Origin: Panacagrimonas sp.
GTDB lineage: Bacteria > Pseudomonadota > Gammaproteobacteria > Nevskiales > Nevskiaceae
NCBI RefSeq assembly: GCF_020697055.1
Contig: NZ_JAJFBP010000027.1
Location: 1-62,127, forward strand
Direction: 5' to 3'
DNA: 62,127 nt
The notes under the pieces were generated by a model. It ran no database searches, was not told the origin of the DNA, and worked only from the letters and a program-made list of their open reading frames with translations. This document shows positions 1 through 8,940 of the stretch, piece after piece. The first letter of the stretch is position 1. Every line of letters begins with the position of its first letter. The position numbers and the translations under genes were made by a program.

Positions 1-94
1 GCTCCATCTCGTTGCGGGCACCGGTCGCGCCGAGCGTGATCAGCAAGCCCATCAGGGCCAGCTGCGGCAGCAACATCGCGGCTTCGAGGATCAC
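1..94 (-). CDS. Partial membrane protein of the exopolysaccharide locus (N-terminal end only)
   Basis: The gene runs off the left edge; only about 31 N-terminal residues are visible. It starts with GTG at 94, overlapping the stop codon of the flippase gene by four bases (GTGA), which implies translational coupling. The visible segment is hydrophobic (residues from LLPQLALMGLLITLGATG), consistent with a first membrane helix. In such loci the gene after a flippase is often an O-antigen ligase or polymerase, but that identity is inference from position only. Confidence 0.5.
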   Translation of the reverse strand, partial: MILEAAMLLPQLALMGLLITLGATGARNEME

Positions 95-1449
95 GGCGCG
101 GGTGCCCCGCTCTTGACCGCGCGCAGAACGCCCACCTGCGATGTTTCCTGCGCCACCCGCCGCATCTGGCGCATCGCGCCGATCGTGCACAGCACGTTCA
201 ACATCAGGTAGGAACCCAGCATCAGCGTTGCGGCGCCGGTTGCCCCGTCGCGCCACACCAGCACCACGCCGGCCAGCGGGGCCAGCGTGGCGGTGAGCAC
301 GAAGATCCGTCGCAGCGGCTTTTCGCCGCCCGTCATCGCGAGGAACTGGACCGCCGCACCCGACGCACCGTTGGCCCACTGCGCCAGTGCGAGCAGCACC
401 AGCACGGCGACGCTGGCGGCGTACTCGGGGCCGAAAAATCCCATGATCGGGCCCGCGAACGCGATGATCGGAAGCGCCATCGCGCTGCTCAAGGCGACGG
501 ACAGCATCAGCGAGTCGATGAACACGCGCCGCAGTTTCGCGTTCTCCTTCATCGCGCGCATCGCCGCAAAGCGCGGCGCCAGCACGAAGTTGAGCGCCGG
601 CAGCGCGAAGCTGACGATCTGGGCGCAGCGACTGGCCACTCCGAACCGTGCGGCTTCCACCGGAGACGACAGCAGTCCGAGCAGGCTCAGCGGACCCCAC
701 GTCAGCACGAGGTTGCCGACGACCGTTGCCGCGTTTTCGCGCGCGAGCGCGTGCGCTTCACGTTTTCTTGCCGGATCCGGGACGTCCATGCCCGCATCCG
801 TCGGCATCGCAGACACGCGCGCGCGCAGCGTGCTGCGCAGCGCGAGCGTTCCGAACGCGGCCGCGCCGGCACATCCGAGCAGGAACGCGATGTCGAACGC
901 TCCGGCCTCGCGCAGCGCCGATGGCAGCAAGGCCGCTCCCATGACGCATCCGTTGTGCAGGAAGAAGAGGCTGCAGACGCTGAGGACCGGACGTCCCGCG
1001 GCCTGCAGCGCAACGCCCGCGAGCGCGGCGATGCCGAGGCATGGCGCCGCGACAAGGAAGGGCAGGAGCGCGCGCGCCATCTGCGGATCGACACCGGTGA
1101 CCGGCAGTGCGATGGATGCGAGCGTGGCGGCGACCAGAAGCGGGCAGATCCAGACGACGCGGCGCAGGAAGGTGGCGATCAGGGCACGGCACGTCGACTG
1201 CGCGGATCGGGCCCTGCCGAGCGCCAGGTCCGCTGCCACCAAGCGCGTGAGCGCCTGATCGAATCCGGCGCGACACAGCACGGCGACGATCGTGGCGACC
1301 GTCAGACCGACGAAGAAGAAGCCCGCCGTCGATGCGCTGACGAATCGTGCGACGACGATCGCGGTCAGCACCTGGGCCAGTGCACCGCCGAGGCGAAGTC
1401 CGGCCTCGAGCAGCGAACGCCAGCGACGCGAAGGGGTGGCCGGATTCAT
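91..1449 (-). CDS. Polysaccharide flippase (Wzx/MATE-like membrane protein)
   Basis: A 452-residue integral membrane protein with about a dozen hydrophobic segments over its whole length, as expected for a lipid-linked oligosaccharide flippase of the Wzx/polysaccharide biosynthesis family. The start ATG at 1449 (MNPATPSRR) is chosen because the protein proper begins with a helix around GLRLGGALAQVLTAIVVARF; upstream in-frame sequence is arginine-rich and not membrane-like. It would move undecaprenyl-linked repeat units across the inner membrane. It is divergent from the glycosyltransferase at 1725, with a 275-base gap that must hold promoters for both directions, and is translationally coupled to the truncated gene at the left edge. 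Family assignment is good; the sugar substrate cannot be told. Confidence 0.75.
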   Translation of the reverse strand: MNPATPSRRWRSLLEAGLRLGGALAQVLTAIVVARFVSASTAGFFFVGLTVATIVAVLCRAGFDQALTRLVAADLALGRARSAQSTCRALIATFLRRVVWICPLLVAATLASIALPVTGVDPQMARALLPFLVAAPCLGIAALAGVALQAAGRPVLSVCSLFFLHNGCVMGAALLPSALREAGAFDIAFLLGCAGAAAFGTLALRSTLRARVSAMPTDAGMDVPDPARKREAHALARENAATVVGNLVLTWGPLSLLGLLSSPVEAARFGVASRCAQIVSFALPALNFVLAPRFAAMRAMKENAKLRRVFIDSLMLSVALSSAMALPIIAFAGPIMGFFGPEYAASVAVLVLLALAQWANGASGAAVQFLAMTGGEKPLRRIFVLTATLAPLAGVVLVWRDGATGAATLMLGSYLMLNVLCTIGAMRQMRRVAQETSQVGVLRAVKSGAPAP

Positions 1450-1724
1450 CGTGAGGCCCGCGGCGCACGCCGGTTGCCTGCTGCAACGGGTCCTGCGTTC
1501 CGGCACCTGCGATCGAAATCCACGCCGGAGTGTAGCGGCTCGGAACGCCGCGAAACGAAGCCGATCGCGAAATCGTCCGTGTGTTCGAAACCGCACAGAA
1601 CGCCGCAGCCGACACACGTAGCGTGCCGTCGATCTTTGTTGCAAAGCGGCGCATGCAGAACGGTCACGCCGCTCACTCACGGTCTTTGCAGCGCACGCGT
1701 CGACCCATCATCAGGAGGCGCTCT

Positions 1725-2879
1725 TTGAAAATCGCTTACGTCGTCACCCGCAGCGATGCTGTCGGCGGCGCGCAGGTCCATGTCCGCGACCTGGCCGGAG
1801 CATTGCGGGACAGTGGACACGAACCCGTGGTGCTTTGTGGCGGCAACGGCCCCTGGCTCGAGCAATTGAAGAGCCGGCATATCGAGGTGGTCAGGCTGCG
1901 GCACATGGAGCGGAGCATCTCGCCGCTGCGCGATTTGCGGGCGCTGTTCGAGCTGCGCAGCTGGCTGCGCAAGCTCGCGCCGGATCTCGTCTCCACGCAT
2001 ACGGCGAAGGCCGGGTGGCTGGGCCGGATCGCGGCTTTCAGTCTGGGGCTTCCGGTGATGTTCACTGCGCACGGCTGGACCTTCACCGACGGTGTCGCCG
2101 AGAACGCGTCGCGCCTGTGGCGTGTGCTGGAGCGGATCGCGGGACGGTTGGCGGACAAGATCGTGACCGTGTCGCGGTTCGATCGGGACCTCGCGCTCAG
2201 GGCGCGGATTGCCGCGCCGGATCGCGTCGTCGCCATCCACAACGGCATGCCGGACGTGCCGTCGGCGTTGAGGGCGCAGGCCGGCCGCCAGCCGCCGCAC
2301 CTGGTGATGGTCGCGCGCTTCGAGGAGCAGAAGGACCATCGGACGCTGCTCCGTGCGCTTTCCACGCTGCAGCACCTGCCATGGCGGACCAGCTTCGTCG
2401 GCGGCGGTCCGCTGGAGGCATCGATGCGGGAACTGTGCGCGCAGCTGCGGCTCGGCAATCGCGTGAGCTTCCTCGGTGCGCGCAGCGATGTCGCGGACAT
2501 TCTGTCGGACGCACAGATCTTCGTGCTCTGCACCCATTGGGAGGGGTTGCCGCGCAGCATCATCGAAGCGATGCGTGCCGGGCTGCCCGTCGTCGCAACG
2601 CGTGTTGCCGGCGTGCCCGAACTGGTGGAACACGGCGTCAGCGGACTGTTGTGCGCTGCCGCCGATCAGCATGCGGTCGCCGCGAGCCTCGAACAGCTGC
2701 TGGGTTCTCCGTCGCTGCGCGAGGCCATGGGCGTCGAGGCGCGGCGGCGCTATCTCGCGGGCTTCCGCTTCGAGCACATGCTCGCCCGGACGATGGAAAC
2801 GTACGCCGAAGTTTTGGCCAGCCGCGCCAGGCCGAGGCCCGGGATCGCCGCCCCCGATGCGGGAGGCGCAGGCAAATGA
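1725..2879 (+). CDS. Glycosyltransferase family 4
   Basis: A 384-residue GT4-type (GT-B fold) glycosyltransferase that would add a sugar from a nucleotide donor to a lipid-linked polysaccharide intermediate at the cytoplasmic face. The N-terminal acceptor domain shows VGGAQVHVRDLAGAL; the C-terminal donor domain shows VMVARFEEQKDH and EGLPRSIIEAMRAGLPVVAT, the E-x7-E region typical of the family. The start is TTG at 1725, supported by a perfect AGGAGG six bases upstream (1713-1718) and by the protein beginning KIAYVVTRSD, as these enzymes do. It is first of a co-oriented run with the export lipoprotein (22-base gap) and the Wzc-like protein, so probably one operon. Confidence 0.85.
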   Translation: MKIAYVVTRSDAVGGAQVHVRDLAGALRDSGHEPVVLCGGNGPWLEQLKSRHIEVVRLRHMERSISPLRDLRALFELRSWLRKLAPDLVSTHTAKAGWLGRIAAFSLGLPVMFTAHGWTFTDGVAENASRLWRVLERIAGRLADKIVTVSRFDRDLALRARIAAPDRVVAIHNGMPDVPSALRAQAGRQPPHLVMVARFEEQKDHRTLLRALSTLQHLPWRTSFVGGGPLEASMRELCAQLRLGNRVSFLGARSDVADILSDAQIFVLCTHWEGLPRSIIEAMRAGLPVVATRVAGVPELVEHGVSGLLCAAADQHAVAASLEQLLGSPSLREAMGVEARRRYLAGFRFEHMLARTMETYAEVLASRARPRPGIAAPDAGGAGK

Positions 2880-2901
2880 CGTGCGCCAGGAGACAGTCGT
2901 C

Positions 2902-4041
2902 GTGAAACGTTCCTTGGTCCGCAATGCGGGGCGCATCGGCCTGGGTGCGCTGGCCTGCACGCTGGTCGTTTTCTCCAGCGGGTGCGCGTTCGCGCCCGGA
3001 ATGCACGTCAACGTCGATCCCAAGAAGGCGGTCGAGGGCAACTACCGGATCATTCCCGTGACCTCGACGGTGCTGGGAGAGCAACGTGCGTGGGAACAGA
3101 CCCGCGCCGCCGCGATGCGGACCTGGGGACTGCCCGTGCAGGACCCCGCGGCGCCGACGCGTGAATACCGCATCGGCCCCGGCGACGTGCTCGCGGTGAC
3201 GGTCTGGGAACACCCCGAGCTCTCCAATCCTTATGGAGAAAAGCGCGCAGCCGGCGACGGCATCGAGGTCGGCGTCGACGGCCGCGTGTTCTTTCCCTAC
3301 GCCGGGCTGACCAAGGTCAGCGGGCTGACGCTGGACGACGTCCGCGCGCTGTTGACGCGCAAGCTCGGCGTGATCGCGCGCTCACCGCAGGTCGACGTGC
3401 GCGTGGTCGCCTTCCGATCGCAGCGCGTGTACATCACCGGCGAAGTCGTGCAGCCAGGGGTCGTCGCGCTCGATACCGCGCCCAAGGGCTTGATCGAGGC
3501 GCTGGCGGAGCGGGGTGGACTCAACGAACGCGCGAGCCGGCGCCGCATCTACCTGAGCCGCGGCAAGGCCCGTTACGAAATCGATCTGCGGCGCATCTAC
3601 GGCGGCGAACTCGGCGCGGTCAATCTCGCACTCAAGTCGGGCGATGTGATCCGCGTGCCGGACACCTCGGAAGATCAGGTGCTCGTGCTCGGAGAAGTCA
3701 CCAACCCGCGCGCGATGCCGCTTCCGGGCGAGACGTTGTCGGCGCTGTCGGCCATCGCGGAGGCGGGAGGCGTTTCGCGGTTGTCGGCGCGCGGATCCGA
3801 CATCTACGTGTTCCGGGCATCGGACAGCCTCGAGCCGGATCGCGAGGCGACGCAGGTCTACCAGATCGACATGCGCAAGCCGCAGGGGATGCTGTTCGCC
3901 ACCCATTTCGAACTGCGCCCGCGTGACGTCGTCTACGTCGCCTCGACCGGCCTGTCCAAATACAACAGCGTCGTGCAGCAGCTGCTGCCCAGCCTGCAGG
4001 AAATCTTCTACATCGATCGCATCATGGATCGTTCCCGATGA
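2902..4041 (+). CDS. Polysaccharide export lipoprotein (Wza-like, SLBB domains)
   Basis: A 379-residue outer-membrane polysaccharide export protein. The start is GTG at 2902 with AGGAG at 2888-2892; this places a lipoprotein signal at the N-terminus ending in VVFSSGC, with Cys as the lipidated residue. After it comes the Poly_export domain (EYRIGPGDVLAVTVWEHPEL) and two SLBB-type segments (VYITGEVVQPGVV; VLVLGEVTNPRAMPLPG). Such proteins form the outer-membrane exit channel for capsule or exopolysaccharide and work with a Wzc-type co-polymerase, encoded here by the next gene, which overlaps its stop by four bases (ATGA). A longer in-frame reading upstream overlaps the glycosyltransferase and is not needed. 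Confidence 0.88.
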   Translation: MKRSLVRNAGRIGLGALACTLVVFSSGCAFAPGMHVNVDPKKAVEGNYRIIPVTSTVLGEQRAWEQTRAAAMRTWGLPVQDPAAPTREYRIGPGDVLAVTVWEHPELSNPYGEKRAAGDGIEVGVDGRVFFPYAGLTKVSGLTLDDVRALLTRKLGVIARSPQVDVRVVAFRSQRVYITGEVVQPGVVALDTAPKGLIEALAERGGLNERASRRRIYLSRGKARYEIDLRRIYGGELGAVNLALKSGDVIRVPDTSEDQVLVLGEVTNPRAMPLPGETLSALSAIAEAGGVSRLSARGSDIYVFRASDSLEPDREATQVYQIDMRKPQGMLFATHFELRPRDVVYVASTGLSKYNSVVQQLLPSLQEIFYIDRIMDRSR

Positions 4042-6341
4042 TGGGCCCCAACTATCGCGGCATGCCCGAAGGACGCGGCCGCGCGATGCTGCCCTCCGTG
4101 TCGGGCTCCGCCCTCGCGCCGACGTTGTTCGCCGGTCCGTACCAGTATCCCGTCGGTCCGGTGGCGCGACCCGTGGCGGCACCGAGCGCGCTGCGCCAGG
4201 GGCTCGCCACGTTGATGCGGTACTGGAAACTGATCGGCGCATGCGTGGTGCTCGCGCTGTTGGTCGCCCTGCTGGTGCTTGCGGTGGTCGAGCCGGTCTA
4301 TGAATCGGACGCACTGGTCCAGGTGGACTTGAAGGACAAGAGTTTCTCCAAGGCGCTGACCGATGAAATGTCCGGCACCACCGGCGCGCCCACTCCGGTC
4401 ACTGCGGAGATCGAACTGCTCAAGAGCCGGATGGTGCTGGGTGCGGTCATCGACGAGATGCGGCTGGACGTGGTGGCGGAACCGCACTTCGTGCCGGTGG
4501 TCGGCAAGTGGATCGCGAAGTGGCCGCCGTTGGCGGATGTGCTGCGCAAGGCGTTCGGTGGGCGCGCCGGCTACGCGTGGGCCGACGAACACGTGGACAT
4601 CACCGCGGCCGCCGTTCCGGTCGCGATGATGGGCCGCCCGTTGACGCTGCAGATCGTCGGGCCGGGCCAGTACACGGTGTCCGACGACGGCCGCAAGCTG
4701 CTGGAAGGACACGTCGGCGAGCCGGCACGCGCGAAGTCTCCCGATGGCGAGATGGTCCTGAACGTCACGCAGCTCGTCGGAGAACCGGGCACGCGTTTCG
4801 ACCTCGTCGTCTGGAGCCGTGCGGACGCGATCCGCGATCTGCTCGAGCGTTACCGCGCCACCGAGCAGGGCAAGGATTCCGGATTGATCCGGGTCAGCTA
4901 TCGCGGCGAGGAGCCGCAGCGCATCGCGCAGGTGCTGAACATCGCGATCCGTGAATACCAGGCGCAGGACGTCAGCTGGCGGACCGCCAAGGCCGGACGT
5001 ACCCAGGAATTCCTGGCAAGCCAGCTGCCCGCTCTCAAGCAGAAGGTCGAGGCCGCCGAAGGCGCACTCACGCGGCACAAGCTCGTCAAGGAGGCGCCGG
5101 ACCTGCCGGTCGAAACGGGCCTGGTGCTGCAGCAGAGCGTCGCGCTGGATCAGTCGCTGTTCGAACTGCGCCAGCGGCGCGAGGAATTGGCGCAGCGTTT
5201 CACCGACGTGCACCCGTCGATCATGGCGATCGACGCCCAGATCGCGCAGGCCAACCAGGCGCACAAGCGCGTGGAGACCCGCATCCGGACGCTGCCGTCG
5301 TCGCAACGCGAACTCGCGACGTTGACGCGCGATCTCGAAGTGAACATGCGGCTGTACGTCGCGATGCTGGACGAGGCGCAACAACTGGGCGTGGCCAAGT
5401 CCGGGACGATGGGCGTGGTGCGCGTCGTCGATTCCGCGATGGTGCCGTCGCTGCCGATGTTTCCGAAGCCGGGGATCCTGCTCGCCTCTGCGCTGATCGC
5501 CGGCCTGGTCGGTGGCGGCTTCCTGGCCGCATTCCTCAAGGCGACGCGCGAGCGCATCGAGAGTCCGGCGGACCTCGAGCGGGCCTCGACGTCACGCTGC
5601 CTGGCGTCCATCCGGAAATCGACACGGCAACAGGGGCTCCAGCGCCGTGCGGCCCGGCTGCGCGGGCGCGGCGAACCGACGCACCTGGCGTTGGCAAGCC
5701 CGCTCGATCCGGCGATCGAGGGGCTGCGGCGCCTTCGTGCCGCGGTGTTGACCGCGTCGGCAACGGAAAACGGCGGTGTGATCCTCGTTGCGGGAATGAC
5801 GCCTGGCGCCGGCCGCGGCTTCGTGCTGGCCAATCTGGGCGTGATGCTCGTCGGCTCGGGGCTGAGCGTCGTGCTGGTCGACGTCGATCTCGAACGAGCC
5901 AGCCTTCAGCGCAACTTCCCGTCCCCGGGCTCCGGCGTCTCCGAGTGGCTTCGCGGCGATGTGCGGGATCTGGACGACATGATCCAGACCGGTGCAGCGG
6001 GACACCCGGACGTCGTCCCGGCCGGTGTCTGCTCGCAGCAGCCCGGCGGGTCCTGCCTGACCCCGCAGCGACTGCGGCCGTTGTTCAGCGAGCTGCGCGA
6101 GCGCTACGACTACGTGCTGATCAATGCGCCGCCGTTGTCGGCGTTCGCGGACGGGTTGGTCCTGGCGACCGCGGTCGACGGCGTCATCGTCGTCGTCAGG
6201 CATCTGCGTAGCCGCGAGGGCCAGATCGCGGCGCTCGACGAACGCCTCGAACGCGCCGGCGTGAACGTGATCGGTACCGTCCTGAATCAGGTCGTCGATT
6301 CGGATTACCTCGGACGCCTGGGACGGTCGGCGCTGGCCTGA
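4038..6341 (+). CDS. Wzc-like polysaccharide co-polymerase with degenerate BY-kinase domain
   Basis: A 767-residue inner-membrane protein with the layout of a bacterial tyrosine kinase: cytoplasmic N-terminus, helix 1 near residues 64-84, a periplasmic Wzz domain with long coiled-coil-like helices (around residues 310-440), helix 2 near 477-500, and a C-terminal ParA/MinD-like ATPase domain. It sets chain length and links to the Wza-like channel. Unusually, the nucleotide site is broken. The Walker A segment reads GMTPGAGRGF, so the invariant Lys is Arg593 and the next Ser/Thr is Gly594. Walker B reads VLINAPPL, with Asn696 where Asp is expected. Walker A' (VDVDLERA, D615 and D617) is kept. 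The C-terminus has one Tyr (DYLGRL) instead of a tyrosine cluster. Probably a scaffold rather than an active kinase. Confidence 0.87.
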   Translation: MMGPNYRGMPEGRGRAMLPSVSGSALAPTLFAGPYQYPVGPVARPVAAPSALRQGLATLMRYWKLIGACVVLALLVALLVLAVVEPVYESDALVQVDLKDKSFSKALTDEMSGTTGAPTPVTAEIELLKSRMVLGAVIDEMRLDVVAEPHFVPVVGKWIAKWPPLADVLRKAFGGRAGYAWADEHVDITAAAVPVAMMGRPLTLQIVGPGQYTVSDDGRKLLEGHVGEPARAKSPDGEMVLNVTQLVGEPGTRFDLVVWSRADAIRDLLERYRATEQGKDSGLIRVSYRGEEPQRIAQVLNIAIREYQAQDVSWRTAKAGRTQEFLASQLPALKQKVEAAEGALTRHKLVKEAPDLPVETGLVLQQSVALDQSLFELRQRREELAQRFTDVHPSIMAIDAQIAQANQAHKRVETRIRTLPSSQRELATLTRDLEVNMRLYVAMLDEAQQLGVAKSGTMGVVRVVDSAMVPSLPMFPKPGILLASALIAGLVGGGFLAAFLKATRERIESPADLERASTSRCLASIRKSTRQQGLQRRAARLRGRGEPTHLALASPLDPAIEGLRRLRAAVLTASATENGGVILVAGMTPGAGRGFVLANLGVMLVGSGLSVVLVDVDLERASLQRNFPSPGSGVSEWLRGDVRDLDDMIQTGAAGHPDVVPAGVCSQQPGGSCLTPQRLRPLFSELRERYDYVLINAPPLSAFADGLVLATAVDGVIVVVRHLRSREGQIAALDERLERAGVNVIGTVLNQVVDSDYLGRLGRSALA

Positions 6342-6476
6342 CGAGCCGGCGGCAGTTCACCGGACATCGCACGCGCATCCGCCCGACCGGCCCGATCGCG
6401 ATCCTCCAAACGTGCGCGCGTCCCGTCCCCCGACGCCGATTCCGGACCGTTCATGGCCGTATTTCGACCGGTTATC

Positions 6477-6492
6477 TGGCACATCTCCTGCT
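6477..6492 (+). promoter_or_regulatory. Candidate sigma-54 promoter for the beta-helix protein gene
   Basis: TGGCACATCTCCTGCT has the GG-N10-GC core of -24/-12 promoters (GG at 6478-6479, GC at 6490-6491) and the full TGGCAC element. It lies about 115 bases before the start codon at 6609 in the 267-base gap after the Wzc-like gene. Chance matches of this quality occur in GC-rich DNA, so this is only a candidate. Confidence 0.35.
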
Positions 6493-6571
6493 GGACGACC
6501 ACTCATATCCCCGCCGCGTGATCCAGATACCCTGCGCGTCCACCTTCCGGCTCCCCCAGAGAGTCACTGGT

Positions 6572-6585
6572 CGAGTTCGAACTCG
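6572..6585. promoter_or_regulatory. Perfect 14-base palindrome upstream of the beta-helix gene
   Basis: CGAGTTCGAACTCG is a perfect palindrome nine bases before the AAGGAG ribosome binding site at 6595-6600. It could be an operator or a small leader structure; nothing else in the gap identifies a regulator. Confidence 0.3.
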
Positions 6586-6608
6586 CCAGCAACGAAGGAG
6601 CCGGTCGC

Positions 6609-8915
6609 ATGGAGTGCATTCGAGACGCGTTGGTGGGTGGGTACGTCGGTCGGCAGCAGCAGGTCACCCGGCCGATGCTGATCCTGTTGCTCACGCTGGC
6701 GATGGCGCTGTTCTGCGGCCCGCGTGACGTCGAAGCCGGCGAGGCGCGCCTGCTGCCCTACACGACGATACCCGGCGCCCAGCCGAGCGCCGACTACACG
6801 CTCAGCGTGAACGGCCAGCCGGTCTTCGTCGAAAAGTTCGGTGAAGTGAGCATCGCGCGGTTCGCGTTCAGCGGCCGCGCCGATCTCGCGCTCACCGCGA
6901 GCGCGGCCATCGTCAATCCGCGGATCAGCCCGCGCGGCCACGCGCCGTCGCCCATCGTGCAGAACCGCTCGCTGAAGTTCGCGCTGGACCAGCCGCGCAA
7001 GCTCGTCATCCAGATCGACGGCCTGAACAAGCTGCTGCTGTTCGCCGACGGCCCCGAGCACGATCCTCCGCGCCCGGGTCGGCCCGGCGTGACCGACCTG
7101 TCGGCCTATCTGCCGGCGACACGGGACCCCAACGCGGCGGTCACCTCCGCGGTGCAGCGTGCGATCGACGAGACATCGGCGAGCAATGGGGGCCACGGCG
7201 GGGTGCTGTATGTGCCGTCCGGCCTGTACATGACCACCCAGCTGCGCCTCAGGAGCAACGTGGAGCTGTACCTGGACAGCGGTGCGCGGATCCGCGCCGT
7301 TCCGGTCTTCAACAGCGCCAACTATCCGATCCAGCACGGCGCGGATTCCTCCTTCATCTACATCGCCAAGGCCAGCAACGTCCGCATTTCGGGACGCGGT
7401 GTCATCGACGGCAACGGCTTCCAGATGCGCGCCAACACACCGGGCGGGGGGAACAACAAGCTGTTGCGCGCCAACGGCGCCACCGGCCTGGTGATCGAGG
7501 ACGTCTACTTTCGTGATTCGGCGCGCTGGAGCCTGCATTTTCTGGACTCGGACGATGTGCTCGCGCGCAACGTCAAGCTGGTCAACGATCTTCGCGTGAC
7601 CAGTGGCACGCTGCCGTTCGTCACCAATACCGACGGATTCGACATCGATGCCTCGACCTTCGTGACCGTGGAAGATTCGTTCGTCTACACCACCGACGAT
7701 GCCTTCACGCCGAAGGTCACCGGCTACATGGGCGTGAAGAAACAGACGCACGACGTGCTGATCCGCGGCAACGTGATCTGGACGCAGAAGTGCGCGCTCA
7801 AGGTCGGCGACGAGGTGCTGGACGACATCTACAACATCCGCTTCGACGACAACGATGTCGTGCTCGCGGACCGCTTCATCGCGCTGTGGAACATCGACGT
7901 CCACACCATCCGGAACGTCGGGGCCAACCACAATCGCACCGAGACCATCGGCGTCAGGGACAACAAGTCGTTCTTCTACTACTACGTCCGCAACAAGCCC
8001 GGACATGTCCGCGACATCGAGGTCAACGGCTTGCAGGCGATGGCGCGCGCGCCGAACGAATCACGGATGGAAGGATTCGACGCGACGCACCTGGTGTCCA
8101 ACTTCGCGGTCCGCAACATGTACGTCGCCGGCGTCGCGATGAATTCCGCGGCCGACGTGCCGCTGGTGAAGCGCAATGCCTTCGTGGCCAATGTGACGGT
8201 CATTCCTCCCGGCGCCGACGGCACGCCGCTGGTGCAGGTCACCGCACCGGACGACGACGCAACCGAGGGCCAGGACGACGCGCGCTTCACGTTCAGCCGC
8301 GCAGGCTCGCTCGCGGAGCCGCTGACGGTGCGTTATTCGGTGTCCGGGTCCGCCGTCGCCGGCAGCGACTACGGCGCAGTGGGATCGTCGATCACCATCC
8401 CGGCCGGCGCGCACCAGGCGCACTTGGCGCTGGTGGCGCTCGCCGATGCGCGTGACGAGGGACCCGAGACGGTGGTGCTGGACTTGGCGCCGAGCACCGG
8501 GTACCGAGCCGACCGCGCCTCGAACGCGCGCGTCACCATCGCCGATGGGCAAGCGACGTCGGTGCCGGCCCAGCTTCCCGTGGTGTCCGTCGTGGTCGAG
8601 GACGGCTCGTCGAGCGAGGTGGTTTCACCGGCGAATACCGCGCGATTTCGCGTGGAGCGGACCGGATCGCTGGCGTCCGCCCTCACGGTGGCGCTGTCGT
8701 TGGCCGGTACCGCGACGAACGGGATCGACTACCTGCCCGTCAGCGGCATGATCACGATCCCCGCCGGTCAGGATCGGGCGAAGGTCATGATCGTCCCGGT
8801 CTGGGACGCGGTCGCGGAAAAGAATGAAACGGTCAAGCCGACGCTCGTGGCAGCGCCGCACTACGCGATCGGTACGGCTTCGGCGTCCGCGACCCTCCTC
8901 AACGTCGATCCGTGA
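6609..8915 (+). CDS. Secreted right-handed beta-helix protein (GH28/pectate-lyase-like) with two Calx-beta domains
   Basis: A 768-residue exported protein. The ATG at 6609 follows AAGGAG (6595-6600) by eight bases. The signal sequence is MLILLLTLAMALFCG with probable cleavage after DVEA. Residues about 120-540 form a parallel beta-helix typical of polygalacturonases and pectate lyases (GGVLYVPSGLYMTTQLRLRSN, ISGRGVIDGNG, FVTNTDGFDIDAS, TTDDAFTPKV). The NTD and DD motifs of GH28 are present, but the GHG and RIK motifs are not; CALKVGDEV stands near that place. Residues about 545-770 hold two Calx-beta repeats (ATEGQDDARFTFSRAG...SITIPAG; ANTARFRVERTGS...MITIPAG), which usually bind calcium. 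Placed after the export genes, it may cleave or bind the polymer. Activity is uncertain. Confidence 0.75.
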   Translation: MECIRDALVGGYVGRQQQVTRPMLILLLTLAMALFCGPRDVEAGEARLLPYTTIPGAQPSADYTLSVNGQPVFVEKFGEVSIARFAFSGRADLALTASAAIVNPRISPRGHAPSPIVQNRSLKFALDQPRKLVIQIDGLNKLLLFADGPEHDPPRPGRPGVTDLSAYLPATRDPNAAVTSAVQRAIDETSASNGGHGGVLYVPSGLYMTTQLRLRSNVELYLDSGARIRAVPVFNSANYPIQHGADSSFIYIAKASNVRISGRGVIDGNGFQMRANTPGGGNNKLLRANGATGLVIEDVYFRDSARWSLHFLDSDDVLARNVKLVNDLRVTSGTLPFVTNTDGFDIDASTFVTVEDSFVYTTDDAFTPKVTGYMGVKKQTHDVLIRGNVIWTQKCALKVGDEVLDDIYNIRFDDNDVVLADRFIALWNIDVHTIRNVGANHNRTETIGVRDNKSFFYYYVRNKPGHVRDIEVNGLQAMARAPNESRMEGFDATHLVSNFAVRNMYVAGVAMNSAADVPLVKRNAFVANVTVIPPGADGTPLVQVTAPDDDATEGQDDARFTFSRAGSLAEPLTVRYSVSGSAVAGSDYGAVGSSITIPAGAHQAHLALVALADARDEGPETVVLDLAPSTGYRADRASNARVTIADGQATSVPAQLPVVSVVVEDGSSSEVVSPANTARFRVERTGSLASALTVALSLAGTATNGIDYLPVSGMITIPAGQDRAKVMIVPVWDAVAEKNETVKPTLVAAPHYAIGTASASATLLNVDP

Positions 8916-8940
8916 GTCCGGCAAGGCGCGCTGCGGGACA

